From: an uncultured Lentisphaeraceae bacterium
Lineage (GTDB): Bacteria; Verrucomicrobiota; Kiritimatiellia; RFP12; DVOR01
Direction of reading: 5' to 3'
Assembly: GCA_937892925.1 (NCBI GenBank)
Contig: CALBHX010000056.1
Span: forward strand, 1-21,944
DNA: 21,944 nt
Positions 1-7,201 of the stretch are shown here, one piece after another (within the stretch, counting starts at the first letter, position 1; each line of letters starts with the position of its first letter). Under the pieces are notes generated by a model. The model did not search any database. It had not been told where the DNA came from and saw only the letters and a list, made by a program, of their open reading frames with translations. The position numbers and the translations under genes are program-made.

Positions 1-223
1 GGGGGTGAAGTCTCCTACTATTTCCACGACGGCAACAAAAACGTCTCCGACCTCGGGGATATTCACGGAACCATCGTTCACTATTCCTACACCCCCTTCG
101 GTGCTTCAGCTGCTTCCGTGCATGCTGAGGATAAATGCGCTCACGAATACGCGTGAACGAAAAATCCTTTTTCGTTTTTCGTTTTCGTCAGAAATGTCTG
201 AAAGGTGCAAGCATGTCATTTAA
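1..223 (+). pseudogene. RHS-repeat protein, decayed 3' remnant (5' end outside window)
   Basis: Frame 1 is open from the window edge to a TGA at 154-156. It reads YYFHDGNKNVSDL, then HGTIVHYSYTPFG, which is the signature of the RHS-associated core domain (usually YxYDGNGNV...Y.YSPFG). In the family the core continues with NPFRFSSE and a Y-rich C-terminal segment. Here NPF is still readable in frame 1 just after the stop (163-171), while RFS-FS-SEMSE is in frame 2 (173-199), which stays open to 223. The switch falls in a tandem run of TTTTTCG-like units (168-187), so replication slippage that added about 7 bases is a likely cause. The Y-rich end of the core was not found. RHS proteins are large surface or secreted polymorphic toxins. 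Whether the upstream part is intact cannot be seen. Confidence 0.7.
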
Positions 224-360
224 GTAAATCTTCAGGACAATGAAAATGCGTTTGCAATTGAGACGGGAGAGATTATCGTTCTTCACAATTTTGAGTGTTT
301 TGTTTGGATATTCCTTTTAATCTATTCTGCGGAGCAGTGTGTTCCTGAAGGAAATAGGAC
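224..360. other. Intergenic spacer between RHS remnant and rpsP promoter
   Basis: This AT-rich stretch has no convincing gene. A 26-codon ORF (245-325) starts at an ATG with AGGA a few bases upstream and would encode a short basic-hydrophobic peptide, but it has no other support. A near-palindrome TTCCTGAAGGAA (342-353) lies eight bases upstream of the rpsP -35 box and could be an operator; this is only a guess. Confidence 0.4.
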
Positions 361-389
361 TTGCGAAAGCGGGAATGATTTGGCATAAT
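361..389 (+). promoter_or_regulatory. Promoter of the rpsP-trmD-rplS operon
   Basis: The -35 box TTGCGA (361-366), a 17-base spacer and the -10 box CATAAT (384-389) preceded by TGG (extended -10) fit a sigma70-type promoter. Transcription would start near 396 and give a leader of about 80 bases before rpsP. Confidence 0.7.
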
Positions 390-431
390 GTACAGTCATT
401 CATCGAAGAGATGTGTTGAACCCAACCGATT

Positions 432-456
432 CTCGCGTGCAGTAGCGAAGCGCGAG
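432..456 (+). promoter_or_regulatory. Hairpin in the rpsP leader
   Basis: CTCGCG (432-437) can pair with CGCGAG (451-456) across a 13-base loop, just upstream of the GGAG ribosome site (463-466). Ribosomal-protein operons are often autoregulated through leader structures; a role here is inferred only from position. Confidence 0.35.
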
Positions 457-474
457 GCACCCGGAGATTAAAGA

Positions 475-723
475 ATGGTTAAAATCAGATTGCGTAAGAC
501 TGGCTGCAACCGCGTGGCAACGTTCCGTGTGGTCGCCTGTGATTCGCGTAGCCCTCGTGATGGTAAGTTTCTCGAGATTCTTGGTTGGTATGATCCACGC
601 AAGACCGAGAATAAGTGCGGAATCAATTTGGAACGCGTGGCTTATTGGAAGAGTCAGGGCGCTCAGGTGTCTGAGACGGTAGCCTCGCTTATCAAGCAGG
701 CGCAGAAGACCGTTCAGGCCTAA
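475..723 (+). CDS. rpsP: 30S ribosomal protein S16
   Basis: This 82-residue protein is a standard-length bS16 of the small ribosomal subunit, needed for assembly of the 16S rRNA 5' domain. The N-terminus MVKIRLRKTGCNRVATFRVV and the following D-S-R-S-P-R-D-G-K-F-L-E-I-L-G-W-Y-D-P block are family hallmarks. The start follows GGAG with an 8-base spacer. It is first in the operon; trmD begins 18 bases downstream with no rimM between, although rpsP-rimM-trmD-rplS is the usual bacterial order. Confidence 0.97.
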   Translation: MVKIRLRKTGCNRVATFRVVACDSRSPRDGKFLEILGWYDPRKTENKCGINLERVAYWKSQGAQVSETVASLIKQAQKTVQA

Positions 724-741
724 CGCTGGAGGAGGCTTCCG

Positions 742-1452
742 ATGCCGCTGCGCATCGATGTGGTAACGATCTTCCCTGGGATGTTTCAAGGTTTCATGGG
801 GGAGAGTATATTGCGTCGGGCGGCGGCGATGGGGGCTGTTGCGTTTCACGCGGTGGATTTGCGCGATTTTGCGCATGATATGCGTGGAACGCTTGATGAC
901 AAGCCCTATGGCGGCGGCGTAGGGATGCTGATGAAGCCGGAGCCGCTGTTTGAGGCGGTGGAAAGTCTGCGGCGCCCTGAAACACGCGTGATCGCCATGA
1001 CGCCGCAAGGGGTTCCATTTCGGCAGTCTGCCGCCCAGCGGTTGGCAAAGGAGAGTCATCTGATTTTTCTTTGCGGGCACTATGAGGGCATGGATGAGCG
1101 AGCCCTTGAGGCGTTAGCGGATGAGCAGATCAGCATCGGCGACTACGTTTTGACGAACGGTGCGTTGCCGGCGGCTGTGGTTGCCGACAGTGTGGTGCGG
1201 CTGCTTCCGGGGGTGCTCGGCGGCGGCGTGCAGGCCACGGCGGATGAATCCTTTTCGGAGGATTTGCTGGAGCCGGCGCAATATACGCGCCCGCCCGTTT
1301 ATCGGGGGCTGGGCGTGCCGCAGGTGCTTCTGAACGGCGACCATGCCCGAATGGAGCAGTGGCGGAAAAATCAGATGCTTGATCGTACAGTTCGGCATCG
1401 ACCCGATTTGATACAGCAGAAGGAAAACGACAATGATCGCAAAAGCCCTTGA
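742..1452 (+). CDS. trmD: tRNA (guanine-37-N1)-methyltransferase TrmD
   Basis: TrmD methylates G37 next to the anticodon of tRNAs reading CNN codons, using S-adenosylmethionine, and prevents +1 frameshifting. The 236 residues show the SPOUT trefoil-knot motifs in order: DDKPYGGGVGMLMKPEP (about 52-68), LCGHYEGMDER (about 110-120), SIGDYVLTNGALPA (about 131-144) and ESFSEDLLEPAQYTRP with LLNGDHARMEQWR toward the C-terminus. The family more often has GGELPA where this has NGALPA. The start follows a strong GGAGGAGG. The 3' end overlaps rplS by 20 bases, which suggests coupled translation. Confidence 0.97.
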   Translation: MPLRIDVVTIFPGMFQGFMGESILRRAAAMGAVAFHAVDLRDFAHDMRGTLDDKPYGGGVGMLMKPEPLFEAVESLRRPETRVIAMTPQGVPFRQSAAQRLAKESHLIFLCGHYEGMDERALEALADEQISIGDYVLTNGALPAAVVADSVVRLLPGVLGGGVQATADESFSEDLLEPAQYTRPPVYRGLGVPQVLLNGDHARMEQWRKNQMLDRTVRHRPDLIQQKENDNDRKSP

Positions 1453-1786
1453 AAAAGTGAACGCCATGACGGCGGAGAAGAATAGTAAGAAGAACCCGGA
1501 TTTGGCCATTGGCGACATCGTGCGCGTGTCGGTTCGCATCAAGGAAGGCGACAAAGAGCGCATCCAGGTGTTTGCCGGCGATGTGATTGCCCGTGATGGT
1601 GCGGGAATTACGGAAACATTTACGGTTCGCCGGATCTCCTTTGGGGTGGGTGTGGAGAAGGTCTTTCCCTTCGCTTCCCCGGCCATTGAGAAGATTGAAG
1701 TAACGGGGCATGCCAAGATCCGCCGCGCGAAGCTCTACTATCTTCGCAGCCGTACGGGTAAGGCTTCTCGCCTGCGTGCACTCTAA
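1433..1786 (+). CDS. rplS: 50S ribosomal protein L19
   Basis: This 117-residue protein is bL19, at the interface of the ribosomal subunits. The core block D-I-V-R-V-S-V-R-I-K-E-G-D-K-E-R-I-Q, then the FTVRRISFGVGVEKVFP region and the C-terminal RRAKLYYLRSRTGKASRL are diagnostic. AAGGA eight bases before the ATG at 1433 supports the chosen start inside the end of trmD; an in-frame ATG ten codons later is an alternative. It is the last gene of the operon. The rnhB gene that often follows rplS is not in the window. Confidence 0.96.
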   Translation: MIAKALEKVNAMTAEKNSKKNPDLAIGDIVRVSVRIKEGDKERIQVFAGDVIARDGAGITETFTVRRISFGVGVEKVFPFASPAIEKIEVTGHAKIRRAKLYYLRSRTGKASRLRAL

Positions 1787-1796
1787 TTTGAGACCG

Positions 1797-1848
1797 GCTG
1801 TCAGAGCTGCCGTTTGAGAATTGGCGGAGCTGGCGGCAGAACGACAGC
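1797..1848. other. Two-part stem-loop downstream of rplS
   Basis: GCTGTC (1797-1802) pairs with GACAGC (1843-1848), and nested inside CTGCCG (1807-1812) pairs with CGGCAG (1834-1839), leaving a small internal loop and a loop of about 21 bases. It begins 11 bases after the rplS stop. No U-tract follows, so it is not a classical intrinsic terminator; it may be a 3' end-stabilising or Rho-associated structure. Confidence 0.4.
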
Positions 1849-1958
1849 GCAACACTGCGGGGGATGCCAGATCTCCTGTGGTGTTGTGTCGTGTTATGTT
1901 GGCTCGTTTGGAATTCGAGCGGCTTCAGTGGAAGTGGTCGTTTCGGGGAGTTTTTTTG

Positions 1959-1988
1959 TTGATTGCGGCGGAGGTGTTCGTGTATAAT
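1959..1988 (+). promoter_or_regulatory. Promoter of the small-protein / A2M / PBP1C unit
   Basis: A perfect -10 box TATAAT (1983-1988) is preceded by TTGATT (1959-1964) with an 18-base spacer. The predicted start near 1995 gives a leader of about 32 bases ahead of the small gene at 2027. Confidence 0.65.
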
Positions 1989-2026
1989 GAGCGCCGTTGT
2001 TGCGGTTGTAGGGAAGGGAGAATGAA

Positions 2027-2194
2027 ATGAAAAAGCGAATATTTGCAGCAGGAGTGATGGGTGCGCTTGTGGGAGCCGTGTTTGCGGCGGTGTGTATCTG
2101 GATTGCGCGGGCGAAGCATGAACGTGCTTGGAACGAGGCGCATGCTGGTGCAGGGACAAGGGTTGAGATTCCTGTTTTACAGGCGTATGAATGA
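2027..2194 (+). CDS. Small single-pass membrane protein (55 aa), unknown function
   Basis: The ATG at 2027 follows an AGGGAG ribosome site and sits about 32 bases below a TATAAT promoter, so a 55-codon gene is well supported despite its length. The product starts MKKR, has one hydrophobic helix at about residues 5-26 with small-residue spacing (G-x-x-G-A-L-V-G-A) and then a basic, charged tail (R-A-K-H-E-R-A-W-N-E-A). Its first 40 residues resemble the N-terminus of the A2M protein encoded at 2690: both start MKK and share a Gly/Ala-rich helix with one Cys near its end and a following W-x-E-A...A-G stretch. It may be a partial duplicate of that anchor or a partner in the membrane. I do not recognise the family. 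Confidence 0.6.
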   Translation: MKKRIFAAGVMGALVGAVFAAVCIWIARAKHERAWNEAHAGAGTRVEIPVLQAYE

Positions 2195-2200
2195 ATGGTT

Positions 2201-2226
2201 CCGCCGTGCGGCGGTAGACTGTTTTT
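2201..2226 (+). terminator. Hairpin after the 55-aa gene; possible terminator or attenuator
   Basis: CCGCCG (2201-2206) and CGGCGG (2209-2214) form a compact GC-rich hairpin six bases after the small gene's stop. A run of five Ts (2222-2226) follows after an eight-base gap. The gap makes it a weak intrinsic terminator; it could set the ratio of the first gene to the downstream A2M genes. Confidence 0.4.
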
Positions 2227-2302
2227 GTGCCCGGCCAGACGGTACGAGCGTTGGGATGGTTGCCGGAGTTGACTCACCGCTTCAATGCGGGGAGAGGAGG
2301 GG

Positions 2303-2419
2303 ATGACGAACGGAGTTAGATGCCTGCGTGTAGCGTGGAAGGGTTGTCTTTGGTTGAAATGGTTGGTTGAATGTTCAGGTAAAGGAGGTTGTTATGAGCA
2401 TGAGGAGACGGGTGTCTGA
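2303..2419 (+). CDS. Possible 38-aa ORF with strong ribosome site
   Basis: An ATG at 2303 follows directly on a purine-rich GGGGAGAGGAGGGG track and opens 38 codons ending at a TGA at 2417. The peptide is rich in Trp and Cys (Cys at about positions 7, 15, 24 and 30) and overlaps the start of the next gene (2394) by 26 bases, the arrangement of a leader peptide or coupled ORF. The SD is very close to the ATG and there is no homology evidence, so it may be chance. Confidence 0.25.
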   Translation: MTNGVRCLRVAWKGCLWLKWLVECSGKGGCYEHEETGV

Positions 2420-2606
2420 ATCAGAAATAAATGCGGCGCTGATTGGGTTTGTTGTTGGCGCGGCTGCGGTTATTCTGGTGTTTTGGGCGGTTCAGTCATG
2501 GCGTTTGAATCGACGGTTGAATCGTCCGGAGATTCAGGCGGCCATTCAGGAGGACATTAGGCAGATGCGCGCGGGGAGGAATCCGAGCGTGCCGTTCGTT
2601 CCGTAA
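2394..2606 (+). CDS. Small single-pass membrane protein (70 aa), unknown function
   Basis: The ATG at 2394 is chosen over an upstream in-frame TTG (2367) because AAAGGAGG lies five bases before it. The 70-residue product has a basic N-terminus (MSMRRR), one hydrophobic helix at about residues 14-33 (AALIGFVVGAAAVILVFWAV) and a charged C-terminal part that looks helical, ending in a proline-containing tail. The positive-inside rule does not settle orientation because both flanks are basic. It sits 83 bases before the A2M gene on the same strand, and the co-location suggests an accessory membrane component, but the family is not recognised. Confidence 0.6.
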   Translation: MSMRRRVSESEINAALIGFVVGAAAVILVFWAVQSWRLNRRLNRPEIQAAIQEDIRQMRAGRNPSVPFVP

Positions 2607-2689
2607 ACAGAGCCGTCACGTGGTTTGATGTGGGTGAAGCGTAAGGGGGGTGTTCCCTTGGGCGGGGGCGAGAACGGAGGAGGTTTTCG

Positions 2690-5600
2690 ATGAAGAAGAT
2701 GACGTGGGTTGTATTTGGCAGTCTGTTGGCAGGTGCAGGCGTAGGTTCGATTGGGGCGGTTCTGTGCATGCTTCGTTGGCAGGCTTGGCAGGAAGCGCAG
2801 TGTGAGGCCGGGCGGCAAGCTTATGTACGGGAAGTGACGCGGGCGGAGGTCTTGCCGCCTCCGAAGGAGATTCTTGCATCGGGAGCGGGAGAAGAGGCGG
2901 CGGAGGTTGAAAAACAGGCGCTGCGTGTGAGGAAGAATCAATTTGATGGAACGGAGCCGAGTCTTCAATTTGACTTTGAGCCGAAGTTGGATGTGCATGC
3001 GTCTTTGCCGAAACGGCTGCCGGAGTTTGAGCCGAAGGTGGCGGATATGACGATGCGGGTGAATCCGTCCGGGCAATTAGTGGTTGCCGGAGCTTTCGCG
3101 TCAGAAACGGTTTATGCGGTGACGTTTCCAGCGGGGTTTCGCGATGTGCGCGGGATGGTATCATCGGAACCGATCGTCTGCACGGTGAAAACGGGTGAGG
3201 TTGCGCCGCTCTTGAAACTGCAGTCGGCAGGGATTTATTTACCGCTGCATCGGGCGGTGCTGCCAATTGCTGCGCGAAACATGTCTGCCATCCGGGTGGA
3301 ATTATCTCGGGCATATGAGAATAACCTCACGCCGCTGGGGTTTGGATCGTGGGAAGCGGATCAGCTGATGCAGGCAGTAACCCAGGCGGAGGAGAGGCTG
3401 GATGTGCCGCGCGATGTGGAGACGGTGCATGAGCTGGATATTGGGAAGTTGGCAGGCCAGCGGCCGGGATTGTATCGGGTGGAGGTTAGCGGGAAAGGAT
3501 CTGAGCAGGCGGAACGCTGTGTGCGGGAGGCCTATGTGGTTCTGACGGATCTTGGGGTGGCGTATGTTCATGATGGGCATGACGGATTTCGTGTGGCGGT
3601 GCGGAGTTTAGCTACGGGAGCACCGGTGCCGCAGGCGTATGTGGAGGTCGCGGATGCGAAGAATCAGCCGATGTTTCACGGAACAACTGGGCCAGATGGG
3701 TTGGCCGCGTTGCGTTTGATCCCGATATCGGCGCCGGGTGAGGTTTTGCGCCAACCGGCAAAATTGTTGGTGCGGACGAAGACAGACTTCACGTATGTGG
3801 AGTTGGAGGATACACGGCATCATGGAGATGTGGATGAGCCGCCTGGAGGGAAACGTCCGGTTGCGTTCTTGTGGTGTGATCGCGCGGCGGTACGGCCGGG
3901 AGAACAGGTTCGGATTTATGGGGTGGCGGTGGATGCTGAGTTGAATATCCTGCCGCAGGTGCCGATATCGTTTCAGGCACGTTTTGATGATGACGCAAAG
4001 ACGGTTCTAGCGAATGCGGAGGTGATAACGGATTCTGCGGGGATGGTTTGGCAGGATGTCTGCCTCCCGAAAGAGGCAAAGACCGGCTGGTATCGAGCCA
4101 CGCTGACGTTGGGAAAGACGGAGCTGGGCTCGGCGACGTTCTATGTTTCGGACTTTGTCCCTGACCGGTTTAAACTTTCTGCTGCGGTTACTTCTGAGAA
4201 TCGCGTGAACGTGTCGGCCAAAACATTTTTTGGAACGGCGCTTCCGGAGGCTTTCGGTTCCGTAAGGGTGTTCTATCAGGCGGCGGCTTTGCCGGAGGCG
4301 TGGCGGAAATGGCAAGTGGGTGTGCCGGGGAAGGTTGTTTCCGGAGAGCTTCTGGATGAGCGGTTGGAGCTGAAACAGCAGGTATCGGCTGAGATTCCAT
4401 TCAGCTTGCCGAAAAAGCGGTTCAATCAGCCCTTGCAGGTGATGGCCAAAGTGGAACTGGCAGAGCCGAATGCGCGTGTCGTAACGGCCTATGCCGGCGA
4501 TGTACGGTTTACGGAGTCGGCCTATGTCGGGCTTCGGAGTGAAGAGGATGCGCTTCCGGAGGCTACGCTGCTGGTGCCGGAGGGGGCGCCGGAGCGCGAG
4601 GCGAAGGCGGTTTTGTCGTTGGAGCAGATTACGTGGAATTATGCGATAAGCGTTCGAACCGGCCGCGAGATCTGTACTTGGCAGGAATTGGCGAACCCGG
4701 TGGTGTTGGAACGGGAACAGGTTGTTTTGCGTGCTGGCGAGGTGTGCCGCCCGCTTCCGGAGGGGCTTCCGGAAGGGCATTATCGCCTGACGGCCGCACT
4801 GGAATCGGGTGTAACGACGACACATGACTTCTGGTATTTCCAAGGCGAGGCTGGGCGCCGTTCCGTCAATCCTGCGGTGTTGGCGTTTGAGACCGATCGG
4901 GCGGTTTATCATCCTGGCGAAACGGCGCGGCTGACCTTCCGTGTGCCGGCGGAGGGAACGCTTCTGATTGCAGAGGGTGGTCAAGCTCTTAGGGATTTTC
5001 GAACGCAGGTTGTGAAGGGCGGCGTGTGTACGGTTTCTACGGTCATTCCGCAGCGTTTGCGGACGGGAAGCTGGCATGTTGGCATTACATTTATTCCCTA
5101 TGGGGAAGCTTCTCTTGGGCGGACATTTGGATGTGCGTCTTTGCGCGTGGAACAAACGCCTGTGCACGGCTTACGGGTGGCGCTTCAGACACCTCAATGG
5201 GTGCGCCCGGGTGCATCGGCGGAAGTAACGCTGCGCCTGACAACGCCGCAGGGTAAGCCGTGCGGCGGCGAGGTGATGTTCTTTGCGGTGGATGAGGGTG
5301 TTCTTGTATTGACAGATTACCAGACGCCGAACCCGTTGACGGCGTTTTTCGGCCCGAAGAAAAGTCCATTCACGTTTGGAGACGTGTATGGGCTGCTGTA
5401 TCCGCGGCTGCGTATTGGAGCGGATGGCCGTATTGGGGGGGATGGCATAGGGCATCGGTATGAAGCCCTGCGCAGAGCGGATACGGCACGGATTGTTTTG
5501 CCGCCGCAGACGATTCCGGAGAGCGGGGAGGCGCGGATTTCTTTGAAAATACCGATGGACTTTCAGGGCGTATTACGGGTGATGGCGGTGGCCGTGTCGC

Positions 5601-7201
5601 CCAAAACAGGGCGGATGGGTGCGGCGGATTGTTCGCTGCCGGTGCGCCCGGCCGCCACGCTTCAGGGTTCGGGCATTCGTTATGGGTGCCCTGGCGATGC
5701 GGCAGAGGTGGTTCTGACGATTACAAATTATGACGTGCCGGAGGAGGTGTTCACGCTTACGGTTGGTGCGGAAACGGTAACAGGCACGCTTGCCCGGGGA
5801 ACCGCCACGAATAGGACGTTTCGCTTGCCGGCTGAAACGGTGCGGGCGGTTTTAAAAATGGGTGATGAACAGGTGACGGCGGAGTTTCCTGTTAAAGTTC
5901 GTTCGCCGATTCCGGAGACCCGGATGGTGGTATTCAAACGGTTGCCCGAAGGAGAGGAAATACCGGCGAATGCTACGGCAGTGAACGCTCTGACAGAGGC
6001 TGCACAGGCATCGTTGGATTGGCTAGCGGGCTATCGTTACATTTGCACCGAGCAGCTTTCTGCGCGGGCCTTGCCTTATTGCTTCCGGAAAGACCGGCAG
6101 GCACAGGCTGTTCTGGCGAACGTAGCGCGTCAATTGCTGATGCGTTGGCAGCCGGCAGGCGGCTTCACCGCGTGGCCGAAAGGGAGCCTCATCTGGCGGC
6201 AGGCAACACCTTTGGCTGCGGGGGTGATCTTGGCAGCGTTTCGTACGGGGGCTCTTCCGGAGAATCAGGCTTGGCGGGATACGCTGCTTCGCCATTTACG
6301 CACATTGGCCATGAACGGCACGGCTGAAGCTCGGGGTGAGGCTGCCTATGCAGTTTGGCTCTTGGCGCTGGAGGAGGACGATACATTTCGGAAAGCGGCG
6401 CAGAATCTCCTGGCAGCGGATCGTCGGGATATGGCGGCATTTTTGGCTGCTGCTGCACTTGTTCGGGGAGGTTACGCGGCTGAGGGCGTATCGACGCTTC
6501 GGGCGTTGCTTCGGGCAGAGGATGTGCCGGAAAAAACGGTGCTGGATCCATTTATGGATCGAACAGCTTCGTTGGGCATGATGACGGCGGTTGCGGCTGC
6601 TTGCGGTATGGGCAAAGATGTCCCGGCGGAATGGATCGGGCGGCTCTTGATGGCGCCTAAAAACGGCACACAGGCAAATGCCTGGGCTGCTGCGGCGCTG
6701 CAACTGCTGGATGGGGCATTCCCCCCGGGGCGGCTCATTCGGCAGGAACTTTGTCTGCCGGCTATACGCCCAGGGCAGCTTATTGCAGTGCAACGGCAGA
6801 TTTTGAATGCTCGGGGATTTCCGGTAACATTACTGAAACATGGCGAGCTGGCTTATATCCAGATTTCCTTCACGCTTCCTAAGCCGGTTTTTTCGCTGGC
6901 AGTGTGTGATTTGCTTCCAGGAGGATTAGAGGTGGAAGATGGTGCGCTTGCTACCCGCAGCCGGGAGGCCTTGCCTGCGTGGGCGGATGCGGAAAATCAT
7001 TTTCAGCCGGAGTACAGGGAGCAGCTGGGAGATGAAGTTCGCTTTTTTGGCTCAGCAGATGCCGGAACCTCTCGGATTGTTTATCCGGTACGTGCTGTGG
7101 CGCGGGGGCGTTTTCGAGTTCCAGCTACGCTGGTTGAGGGGATGACAGAACCGGATTTGACGGGAGGTTTTGCTCCTGATAAGGAGTTGATCATTGACTG
7201 A
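2690..7201 (+). CDS. Bacterial alpha-2-macroglobulin family protein
   Basis: Bacterial A2Ms are periplasmic protease traps: cleavage in a bait region exposes a thioester that links the protease covalently. The 1503 residues show the expected order: N-terminal anchor (hydrophobic 5-28), a series of macroglobulin-type beta domains (about 120-860), the conserved FFAVDEGVLVLTDYQTPNP block (864-882), a bait-like Arg/Gly-rich stretch (about 888-945), KIPMDFQGVLRVMAVA (953-968) and a helical thioester domain. The thioester motif C1119-T-E-Q1122 within RYICTEQLSARALPY is intact. E. coli YfhM is a lipoprotein of about 1650 residues; here the only nearby Cys (C26, preceded by A-V-L) does not fit a lipobox, so an uncleaved membrane helix is inferred. 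The ATG follows GGAGGAGG at six bases. The 3' end overlaps PBP1C by 8 bases, the classic A2M-PBP1C pairing. Confidence 0.93.
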   Translation: MKKMTWVVFGSLLAGAGVGSIGAVLCMLRWQAWQEAQCEAGRQAYVREVTRAEVLPPPKEILASGAGEEAAEVEKQALRVRKNQFDGTEPSLQFDFEPKLDVHASLPKRLPEFEPKVADMTMRVNPSGQLVVAGAFASETVYAVTFPAGFRDVRGMVSSEPIVCTVKTGEVAPLLKLQSAGIYLPLHRAVLPIAARNMSAIRVELSRAYENNLTPLGFGSWEADQLMQAVTQAEERLDVPRDVETVHELDIGKLAGQRPGLYRVEVSGKGSEQAERCVREAYVVLTDLGVAYVHDGHDGFRVAVRSLATGAPVPQAYVEVADAKNQPMFHGTTGPDGLAALRLIPISAPGEVLRQPAKLLVRTKTDFTYVELEDTRHHGDVDEPPGGKRPVAFLWCDRAAVRPGEQVRIYGVAVDAELNILPQVPISFQARFDDDAKTVLANAEVITDSAGMVWQDVCLPKEAKTGWYRATLTLGKTELGSATFYVSDFVPDRFKLSAAVTSENRVNVSAKTFFGTALPEAFGSVRVFYQAAALPEAWRKWQVGVPGKVVSGELLDERLELKQQVSAEIPFSLPKKRFNQPLQVMAKVELAEPNARVVTAYAGDVRFTESAYVGLRSEEDALPEATLLVPEGAPEREAKAVLSLEQITWNYAISVRTGREICTWQELANPVVLEREQVVLRAGEVCRPLPEGLPEGHYRLTAALESGVTTTHDFWYFQGEAGRRSVNPAVLAFETDRAVYHPGETARLTFRVPAEGTLLIAEGGQALRDFRTQVVKGGVCTVSTVIPQRLRTGSWHVGITFIPYGEASLGRTFGCASLRVEQTPVHGLRVALQTPQWVRPGASAEVTLRLTTPQGKPCGGEVMFFAVDEGVLVLTDYQTPNPLTAFFGPKKSPFTFGDVYGLLYPRLRIGADGRIGGDGIGHRYEALRRADTARIVLPPQTIPESGEARISLKIPMDFQGVLRVMAVAVSPKTGRMGAADCSLPVRPAATLQGSGIRYGCPGDAAEVVLTITNYDVPEEVFTLTVGAETVTGTLARGTATNRTFRLPAETVRAVLKMGDEQVTAEFPVKVRSPIPETRMVVFKRLPEGEEIPANATAVNALTEAAQASLDWLAGYRYICTEQLSARALPYCFRKDRQAQAVLANVARQLLMRWQPAGGFTAWPKGSLIWRQATPLAAGVILAAFRTGALPENQAWRDTLLRHLRTLAMNGTAEARGEAAYAVWLLALEEDDTFRKAAQNLLAADRRDMAAFLAAAALVRGGYAAEGVSTLRALLRAEDVPEKTVLDPFMDRTASLGMMTAVAAACGMGKDVPAEWIGRLLMAPKNGTQANAWAAAALQLLDGAFPPGRLIRQELCLPAIRPGQLIAVQRQILNARGFPVTLLKHGELAYIQISFTLPKPVFSLAVCDLLPGGLEVEDGALATRSREALPAWADAENHFQPEYREQLGDEVRFFGSADAGTSRIVYPVRAVARGRFRVPATLVEGMTEPDLTGGFAPDKELIID

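Noticed and set aside
157..187. ACGAAAAA / TTTTTCGT hairpin with T-rich tail right after the RHS stop, like an intrinsic terminator
   Set aside because: The stem is mostly A:T, and the T-rich tail is interrupted by CG. The same bases are better explained as the decayed codons for the RHS motif NPFRFSSE, so a terminator is not claimed.
1821..2030. 69-codon plus-strand ORF between rplS and the small-protein gene
   Set aside because: It starts with TTG without a ribosome site, runs through the TATAAT promoter and hairpin, and has no family features.
2061..2306. 81-codon ORF overlapping the 55-aa gene in another frame
   Set aside because: It starts with GTG without a ribosome site, and the other frame has a better start, membrane helix and promoter spacing.
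2765..2770. C26 of the A2M as a lipoprotein cysteine
   Set aside because: The preceding residues A-V-L do not fit the lipobox (small residue needed at -1), and the hydrophobic stretch continues as a membrane helix.
4007..5167. 386-codon minus-strand ORF inside the A2M gene
   Set aside because: It is a low-complexity Arg/Pro/His-rich antisense shadow of a long GC-rich gene; the plus frame has clear A2M motifs.
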